Shown piece by piece: positions 8,501 to 13,053 of a stretch of DNA of 18,923 bases. Below the pieces are notes generated by a model that was not told the origin of the DNA, ran no database searches, and worked only from the letters and a program-made list of their open reading frames with translations. Both the position numbers and the translations under genes were made by a program. The stretch comes from Brevibacillus sp. GTDB lineage: Bacteria; Bacillota; Bacilli; Brevibacillales; Brevibacillaceae. How positions within the stretch are numbered: the first letter of the stretch is position 1; the number at the start of each line of letters is the position of its first letter. The stretch spans positions 1-18,923 of the forward strand of contig JARDZO010000117.1 in NCBI GenBank assembly GCA_029240815.1, given 5' to 3'.

Positions 8501-9530
8501 TGTCGCTATTTTTCTGCTCCATTCGTAAATCCATCGTGATGCGTTTGCACGTTCCAGGCGGGTCGGGGTCTGGATCCGGATCAGTCGGTACGTCCCCTAC
8601 CGTGAATTGATAAGTATAAGGAGTCGATACACTCATGCTAGCAGAGCCTTGTCTGGCGCGATGATGCCTGTCCGTGATCGTGAGGGAAACCTCGTAGACA
8701 CCGGCTTCAGTAGGTTTGTATTGGTAGGCCTGGCTCCAGGGAAAAGGCTTGGGGCTGCTGGACTCGTTTACAGGTGGCAGGTAGCCGCTCTGGTCGGGAA
8801 ATTCCTTGTTTGTTTCAAACTGAAAGTACCCCTTCCCCGTTGTCTTGTTGATGACCGACAAATTCCAAACAAGAATGCCACGGTCATAGTAAGAATAGTC
8901 CGTGGCATTCGCCGAAATGGTCACCTGTTCGTTGACCGCATATTTGGTTTTGTTGGTGGAAACTTGCCCGGTAGGTGGAGAGGTAGTACGGAAATGGCCT
9001 ACTGAAATATAACCGTTCCCGTTTGGCTCGAGGTTGTCGCCGATAGTATAGCCGGCGCCGCCGGAGGCTGTTGCTAGTTCTGCGAGGTTGTAGGCTTGGT
9101 AGGATGGTTCAGACGATTGGTCTACTATAGTAACTGTCTTACTGTAAACATTAGATCCACCACCTAAAATATGGTTGCTATTTCCCTTAAAGCGATTTAT
9201 CCAATATGTCGCTTCGCTTAAATCAACAAAATACCATCCTCTATCTGCTTTTTGATCTAAATCAGCAAAACCCAGTGATTTACGGCCATCTACTAACCGA
9301 TCAACTTCAATATTAGCGATTGTTGCGCCTAGAATTGCTGGAATTGAATCGATATTTATTCGACTTATCGTATTTTGGGGCACTATATTTTTATTTAAGT
9401 CAACTGTGCCAGTAATTATTCCATGTAATTCAGGGTTAGCTGCATGCGCAGTAAAGGGAACCATGTTCATCACTATCGATATTGTCATTATTACCAGTAA
9501 GAAATGCGAAAGAACTCTATAATTCTTCAT
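5574..9530 (-). CDS. Giant secreted multi-module Ig-like surface protein
   Basis: Start ATG at 9528-9530 with GGTGGG four bases upstream; 1318 residues. A Sec signal peptide ends at AHA (residue 30). Visible regions: an AT-rich-encoded head (31-~137), a PKD-like module (about 187-310), a PTDPDPDPDPP linker (about 313-326), and four tandem beta-rich modules each bracketed by cysteines (328/414, 431/546, 559/665, 679/792). Then come a CARDB-like module (about 812-913), a Pro/Gly-rich linker (about 920-932), a short helical stretch (about 970-1000), an acidic Cys pair (1103/1113) and an unassigned C-terminal region. These ten are the only cysteines. There is no SLH, LPXTG or membrane anchor, so wall attachment must come from a partner, most simply the SLH protein encoded 10 bases upstream. 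I see no enzyme motif. Some architecture recalls uncharacterised 'Athe_2463/DUF5704'-type proteins of Firmicutes, but I cannot verify that. Likely adhesive or structural. Confidence 0.85.
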   Translation of the reverse strand: MKNYRVLSHFLLVIMTISIVMNMVPFTAHAANPELHGIITGTVDLNKNIVPQNTISRINIDSIPAILGATIANIEVDRLVDGRKSLGFADLDQKADRGWYFVDLSEATYWINRFKGNSNHILGGGSNVYSKTVTIVDQSSEPSYQAYNLAELATASGGAGYTIGDNLEPNGNGYISVGHFRTTSPPTGQVSTNKTKYAVNEQVTISANATDYSYYDRGILVWNLSVINKTTGKGYFQFETNKEFPDQSGYLPPVNESSSPKPFPWSQAYQYKPTEAGVYEVSLTITDRHHRARQGSASMSVSTPYTYQFTVGDVPTDPDPDPDPPGTCKRITMDLRMEQKNSDNELTGVSSGGESISVKDDTRIIVTAKKAGTFKHNGAVMQSGSGNNRKVGITDAPTAGTFTIAYESDDGTECWQKTFEVSSGEDGTDRCPIVTVNGSTAYNGSTIEVAPGEEVRMQAKYTDANGEQGPAEIKWDVTRPDGSVETLPGFYEELGGRERWKTRNSAKLNLPFGTGNDWHDVLLERGKTYQVKLNFENAQWLGRPECDWVLTIKVRDSSCTITEQSKIKFKKYGEPPSEFPPGGVIFTDFDFDPIYKEHFTQTADGYDTHMKVSASAAGTWYLEYGGKKVALSQKLAADEKLDVVLPEDFEVGEEMKLLFLSETGCIREFVFTVLTYKRCYGLMISMEGTSGDNKWTRNMERGDIVELNSSDFGDDGYDLRLFTSEDTKFLVQWFDPDSETWKFKRGDYSLPNDTNPREKHWLRLPKDKTTDEALEGLYMVEFYDEDASSNMCDGHFFIQIGEGAPAGENLLIMKSSFSISPKQPQEAGTASTVTFKIKNAGQLEHDTKLAVRWESSPQETMLNVDKFKPGEVRTISVPTQYPQMGENFIANINPAKNRPDNETIWSDNRALWPVKINGESELPNPPGGGGDFDGGEIGLEIYDSDKRQLQKLTVQADGVWEREPATIRVVIDQTKINEGFQKTQQEINAKIAAYKAQLEQSVSGEGIQNVTVTAQPGWISDAKSMAVYNPDRLDLKVSGPGTPQQWQVSSTSTGGDYIYTGTIVPTQTTWRHELQTLKYKAEINGFVISVDYSIQFHLAYDSCTTDEDDEETCEAKSETKTMTGRYTITVKGGERLFEVFEPNAMGSIHHTAEWAEYHARDRYPNSLPDDFYAGERILSQVELQTRHRHPVSGRYPVIITARAWISETGMRQTLLQSLLSLEALNPQLWRGTTYSASKLGTREAGVDIPLMGDKQRGFRKDSSYAVYYSVQFRFDAKKGFAYPVKSDGQGHDLSDYRTPFRIIANAWERQGIRNHTIH

Positions 9531-9835
9531 TGTTCCCACCTTACTGCTTAGAAAATTGAATTGTTCTCTTTTCTCTATTGAGATTAGGTAAATTTTTATA
9601 AAAAAAACGAGCTGCATTAGATGAATCTATTCTGTTTATTGCTATAAAAGAAACCTCTTTTATGTTTGATATTGGGAAATCAAAATCATCTCCATTTCCA
9701 TAACCCATGACCTTACCATCTTTAGTAAATATTTTTACGTTTAGATACAACAAGCTATCTCCGTCCGGGACGGATCCTTTTAACTTTCCATTAATGCTTC
9801 TTAATGTTTTATGTAACTCATCAGCGTATTTTTCC
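9120..9835. other. AT-rich block spanning the junction of the SLH and giant-protein genes
   Basis: Hand counts of the twelve 60-base lines from 9121 to 9840 give about 34% GC, with single lines as low as 23%. The lines just outside give 55% (9001-9120) and 58-63% (9841-9960). The edges are sharp. The block covers SLH-protein residues from about 205 on, the intergenic 10 bases, and the first ~137 residues of the giant protein. Both reading frames are intact through it. Confidence 0.8.
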
Positions 9836-10449
9836 CCCAACTCCAACTGCCCCTTATCCTTCCAAAGATAAGCCAGCATCTTCGCCGCATCCCCGCGCGT
9901 CACCGGCAAATCTTCCCGGAACTTTGGTTGCCCTGCTGGGGCGGGGTCCATCCATCCCCACGTGATCAGCGCACCTGTATGGGTGTAGCCCTTCATTTTC
10001 ACTCCTCGATATGGCTTCCAGGCGTTAAAGACGAGCTGAGCCGCTTCTTCCTTGGTCAAGAGTTTATTCGGATCAATCTTGATATCAGTCAGGATTCCTG
10101 CTTGTTGCGCCCTCTCATACGTTCCTTTTGCCCAATGTCCTGAGGGAAGCTCGGGTACAGGAGCTGTCTCTTTGATCCCGCGTATGGCTACGAGACTCGC
10201 TACAAACTGAGATTGGACGATCTGTTTGTCCGGGTAAAAGCGGCCGTCGGGATATTTCCAGATGAAGCCTTTTTGCAAGCCGAGGAGAATCGACTCCTTG
10301 GCAGGGTGGGCAGCAAAATCCGTCATGGTCTGCAGAGGCTGTGCGGCCGCAGCCGGATAAACAGACCAACTCCCTCCCCATAACGACTGTCCGACCGTTA
10401 TCCCCACCATCATGAGGCCTGCCCCCAAACCTTTCCACAGCGTCTTCAT
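9541..10449 (-). CDS. S-layer homology (SLH) domain protein, wall-anchored
   Basis: ATG at 10447-10449 with AAGGGGG about 6 bases upstream; 302 residues. The Sec signal peptide ends near PAAAA (about residue 36). Three SLH repeats follow: about 42-90 (GFIWKYPDGRFYPDKQI, degenerate TRAE motif), 98-147 (GHWAKGTYERAQQAGIL...TKEEAAQLV) and 156-198 (WGWMDPAP...PVTRGDAAKML). Triple SLH units bind pyruvylated secondary wall polymers and hold proteins on Gram-positive cell walls. Residues ~205-302 form a different, unassigned domain encoded by AT-rich DNA; I see no cysteine. The gene follows the thioredoxin-like gene by 30 bases and precedes the giant surface protein by 10 bases, its stop overlapping that gene's ribosome binding region. 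The simplest role is an anchor or docking subunit for the giant protein. Confidence 0.9.
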   Translation of the reverse strand: MKTLWKGLGAGLMMVGITVGQSLWGGSWSVYPAAAAQPLQTMTDFAAHPAKESILLGLQKGFIWKYPDGRFYPDKQIVQSQFVASLVAIRGIKETAPVPELPSGHWAKGTYERAQQAGILTDIKIDPNKLLTKEEAAQLVFNAWKPYRGVKMKGYTHTGALITWGWMDPAPAGQPKFREDLPVTRGDAAKMLAYLWKDKGQLELGEKYADELHKTLRSINGKLKGSVPDGDSLLYLNVKIFTKDGKVMGYGNGDDFDFPISNIKEVSFIAINRIDSSNAARFFYKNLPNLNREKRTIQFSKQ

Positions 10450-10479
10450 CGGCTATCCCCCTTCTCTACTACCGATATT

Positions 10480-10875
10480 TTACCTATTCCTTCCATTTCC
10501 AGAAAGAGGATCATTAAGATTTTTTTGAAAAAAGTTTCTTAGGACCGCAGCAGGCACGTCTCCTTCCAGCTTATTGATGACTCTCTCATCCTGTACGATA
10601 AACACTGTCGGTGTCGCCTCAGCTCCCAGTCGCAGTGCGATATCTAGATCACGTTGCTCGCGGATATCCAGACGTTCCACCGTACTCTGTGGATATTCCT
10701 TCAGAACGGTCTCAAAGGTCGGTTCAAATGTCTTGCAATATCCACAGGAATCACTGTACACATACACAATCTTTGCCTCGTGTGCACGAGCAGTCCCCCA
10801 ACTCCATGCCAATAAGACGGTTATCCACAGACTACCCGCTACTGTCATCCACAGCCACTTTGATCGAATCCCCAT
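10480..10875 (-). CDS. Membrane-anchored or secreted thioredoxin-like protein (CGYC)
   Basis: About 131 residues. An N-terminal hydrophobic segment (residues 7-26, after RSK) works as signal anchor or as signal peptide cut near ARA (residue 31). The rest is a thioredoxin fold: beta strand KIVYVYS, active site CGYC (Cys44-Cys47), and the cis-proline loop ATPT before VFIV. It would act outside the membrane on protein thiols or disulfides; whether it oxidises, reduces or isomerises cannot be read from the motif. Start choice: ATG at 10873-10875 lies 12 bases after GGGAGG, rather long; a TTG at 10882-10884 is in frame but too close. It is the first gene of the surface operon, 30 bases before the SLH gene, and the giant protein two genes on has ten paired cysteines, an obvious client. 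Confidence 0.85.
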   Translation of the reverse strand: MGIRSKWLWMTVAGSLWITVLLAWSWGTARAHEAKIVYVYSDSCGYCKTFEPTFETVLKEYPQSTVERLDIREQRDLDIALRLGAEATPTVFIVQDERVINKLEGDVPAAVLRNFFQKNLNDPLSGNGRNR

Positions 10876-10967
10876 CGTTATCAACAGCCTCCCTTTCCAT
10901 TCGTCCTTGCACTACCTATGCAATTGTCAAGGAGCTCTGTATTCATTATGAATCCTCAGAATGAGAC

Positions 10968-10996
10968 AAAAAAAACAGACCTGCTCAGAGGTCTGT
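10968..10996 (-). terminator. Rho-independent terminator after ywgA
   Basis: On the minus strand ACAGACCT (10996-10989) and AGGTCTGT (10982-10975) form a perfect 8-bp stem with the loop CTGAGC, followed by an uninterrupted run of eight T (10975-10968). It closes the ywfO-ywgA operon and isolates the surface operon, whose promoter must lie in the following ~90 bases. There I see a CATAAT (10945-10950) without a good -35, and a TTGACA (10925-10930) without a good -10. Confidence 0.92.
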
Positions 10997-11043
10997 TGAT
11001 ACGTCCCACGGATCCTATTATGCCTAGCCTTTGCATGCCTTGA

Positions 11044-11571
11044 CTACATCAACGGGCTGTCGTTGTCTGCTTTCATCATTGCCCGCAACTCTTCCACAAA
11101 CGCCTGGCCCTTCTGGATTTCTTCCTCGGTGTAGCGCTGTTTGCTTTTAAAGGTAAAAATCTTCGCCTTCATCTCTTCGTACTGCAAGTCGGAGAAATAC
11201 AAAATCGTAGATACCAGCTCCAAAAAACGGGAGTTCTCTTCGTTCATACGGCGAATCACACGCTCGCCACTCCCGAAGTCAACCTCATGAAAACGCAAAA
11301 AATCCCGCCCCGTCTCGTTCAACGTGTAGCGATACATATGGATAGCACCCTTGCTCTCCATTTGCTCGTCCAAGAGACCCATGTTGCACAACTCGTCCAC
11401 CCGCAGTGTCAGCTCCTCCGAGTAAGGACCATACATGTGAAACTCATAGCGCTCATCGAAATCCATTTGCAGATGTTTTCCTATGTACACCATTTTTTGC
11501 AGCTTTTTTCGCCCACTCACTTCGCCTACGATTTCTATCAAGCGTATGATTTTGGCGTGACGATTAAGCAT
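11044..11571 (-). CDS. ywgA: YwgA family protein
   Basis: 175 residues, ATG at 11569-11571, whose first bases overlap the end of ywfO by 8 (ATGCTTAA), so the two are translationally coupled. It matches B. subtilis YwgA in its N-terminal half: HAKIIRLIE, GRKKLQKMVYIGKHL and YEFHMYGPYSEELTLRVDEL, and in B. subtilis ywgA also neighbours ywfO. The protein is soluble and mostly helical, with a charged C-terminal helix region (residues about 100-165). Function unknown. The 'KLQKxxY ... GPYS' layout of its first 60 residues resembles SocA/Panacea-type folds, which act as adaptors or antitoxins; this is a visual resemblance only. It is the last gene before a strong terminator. Confidence 0.85.
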   Translation of the reverse strand: MLNRHAKIIRLIEIVGEVSGRKKLQKMVYIGKHLQMDFDERYEFHMYGPYSEELTLRVDELCNMGLLDEQMESKGAIHMYRYTLNETGRDFLRFHEVDFGSGERVIRRMNEENSRFLELVSTILYFSDLQYEEMKAKIFTFKSKQRYTEEEIQKGQAFVEELRAMMKADNDSPLM

Positions 11572-12859
11572 CTTCCATCACTCCCAGACGTTCTCGAATC
11601 TTCCGGGATATATTACCCGGCAATGCCATGACTTTATCTAAAGGAAAGTACAATTTATAATCAAACCGGCGCTTGCCGCTGATGGCCTGCACGATCTCAG
11701 ACTTCTGCGACAGCTCGACAAGCTCTCCCGACGGCATTAGGAGCATGATCGGAATCCGCTCCTCCTCTTCTCCGGCACGGTAAAAATCATACGGAAGATC
11801 AGAGGTGGTGTCTACCTCCAAATAATACATCGGATCAATGCCCGCCTTTTGGAACTCTTCCTTCAGTTCTGCCAGCAAGCGGAAATCTCTAGGGTTATAT
11901 TCGACGTATTTGTAGAGATTCCTGTCCAAAAAACGCCCGCACAAATCTTTCAAAATCGGATCGGCTTCGTTGCGCCACAGCTGCATGTAGAAAAGAATAA
12001 TGGATTCATCGAGAGCCAAATAATCCTTTAGCTCTACCTTATCCTGCAGAAATGGCAACAGCATGACAGGCTCCTGCGTAAATGGATAGCCTTCGGAAAA
12101 CAACAGCTTGGCCCGCTGGAATATTTTTCGCAAAACGACCTCTGCACTGCGCGTCACGGGATGAAAATACACTTGCCAGTACATTTGGTAGCGAGACATG
12201 ATATAGTCCTCGACTGCATGCATCCCGCTGAATTTAAAGACGATGCCGTCCTCCTGCGGGCGCATCACCCTCAAAATTCGCTCGATCTCAAAATTGCCGT
12301 AATTAACTCCCGTATAATAGGCATCGCGTAGTAAATAATCCATCCGATCGGCATCCAACTGGCTGGAGATTAAGCTGACAATGAGCTTGTTATCGTACGT
12401 TTTGTTGATGACCTCCGCCAGCTTCTTTGGAAAATCATCGTCAAAGCGGCGCAGAATTCGATTAATCTGTGTGTCGCCTAAAAGGATTGCCCGCGTCCAA
12501 TCCTCGTGGTGATAGCGGAATACTTTTTCAAAGGAATGGGAAAAGGGGCCGTGGCCCACATCGTGCAGCAGACCGGCACACAGGCAGAGAAGCTTTTCCT
12601 CATAAGTAAGTGTGATCCGCTCCTCGAATTTCTCCAAAATCCTGCGCATCAGCTCGTACACGCCGAGCGAATGGTTAAACCGACTGTGTTCGCCACCGTG
12701 AAAGGTAAAATAACTGGTGCCCAGTTGCTTGATTCGGCGCAGCCGCTGAAATTCTGCAGAATTGATCAAATCCCAGATGAATTGGTCACGCACATGAACG
12801 TAGCGGTGCACCGGGTCTTTGAATACCTTTTCTTCATGGAGAAGCTGGGGCTGTTGCAT
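11564..12859 (-). CDS. ywfO: HD-domain phosphohydrolase, YwfO (dNTPase-like)
   Basis: 431 residues from the ATG at 12857-12859, chosen because AAGGGAG lies 8 bases upstream; an in-frame GTG nine bases earlier would overlap that site. The metal-binding HD signature is complete: His63 (SRFNHSLG), His99-Asp100 (GLLHDVGHGPFSHSFE) and the distal Asp in SSQLDADRMDYLLRDA (Asp169/171). 'DPVHRYVHV' near the N-terminus and 'QRLRRIKQLG' are typical of the dGTPase-like branch that includes B. subtilis YwfO and the E. faecalis EF1143 dNTPase, which split dNTPs into nucleoside and triphosphate. Residues beyond ~340 are an accessory domain. Cytoplasmic. It has its own promoter upstream and shares a transcript with ywgA, a pairing also known from B. 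subtilis. Confidence 0.88.
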   Translation of the reverse strand: MQQPQLLHEEKVFKDPVHRYVHVRDQFIWDLINSAEFQRLRRIKQLGTSYFTFHGGEHSRFNHSLGVYELMRRILEKFEERITLTYEEKLLCLCAGLLHDVGHGPFSHSFEKVFRYHHEDWTRAILLGDTQINRILRRFDDDFPKKLAEVINKTYDNKLIVSLISSQLDADRMDYLLRDAYYTGVNYGNFEIERILRVMRPQEDGIVFKFSGMHAVEDYIMSRYQMYWQVYFHPVTRSAEVVLRKIFQRAKLLFSEGYPFTQEPVMLLPFLQDKVELKDYLALDESIILFYMQLWRNEADPILKDLCGRFLDRNLYKYVEYNPRDFRLLAELKEEFQKAGIDPMYYLEVDTTSDLPYDFYRAGEEEERIPIMLLMPSGELVELSQKSEIVQAISGKRRFDYKLYFPLDKVMALPGNISRKIRERLGVMEDA

Positions 12860-12920
12860 CCTGGACACTCCCTTCCTCTTTTCACATTCTCTCTATTTAT
12901 TCACTCTCATAGTTGCCCCT

Positions 12921-12949
12921 ATCATATCACAGCCTTTTCCCACGGGAAA
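12921..12949 (-). promoter_or_regulatory. Probable sigma-A promoter of ywfO-ywgA
   Basis: Minus strand: TATGAT (12921-12926), preceded by TGA (12927-12929), i.e. an extended -10. TTTCCC (12944-12949) stands 17 bases upstream as a poor -35. This gives a leader of about 55 bases before the ywfO ATG. It is the best candidate in the 194-base gap. Confidence 0.6.
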
Positions 12950-12950
12950 A
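12935..12950. promoter_or_regulatory. Interrupted palindrome over the ywfO -35 region, possible operator
   Basis: TTTTCCC (12935-12941) and GGGAAAA (12944-12950) are exact complements around the two bases AC. The element covers the -35 position and the upstream spacer of the ywfO promoter, where a bound protein would block or assist polymerase. The regulator is not identifiable. Confidence 0.4.
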
Positions 12951-12989
12951 CGCCGACGCTGATTCCTCTGGGGAAGCTTTGGACAAAAA

Positions 12990-13040
12990 GGGAAAAAAAG
13001 AAGAAGCTCTCCAACGAGTACTTCCCCCGTGAGAGCTTCT
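12990..13040 (-). terminator. Rho-independent terminator of the efflux operon
   Basis: On the minus strand AGAAGCTCTC (13040-13031) pairs exactly with GAGAGCTTCT (13011-13002). The 19-base loop can form a small inner ACG/CGT stem. A TCTTTTTTTCC tail follows. It lies 13 bases after the permease stop codon. Confidence 0.9.
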
Positions 13041-13053
13041 ATGAAACACGAGC

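Noticed and set aside
10925..10930. Perfect TTGACA on the minus strand as -35 of the surface operon
   Set aside because: No acceptable -10 lies 16-19 bases downstream (AGGACG region). The CATAAT at 10945-10950 lacks a good -35. The real promoter is left open.
12935..12950. CodY box at the ywfO promoter
   Set aside because: CodY sites have AATTTTC and GAAAATT separated by one base; here the TTTTC and GAAAA parts are six bases apart, so the match fails.
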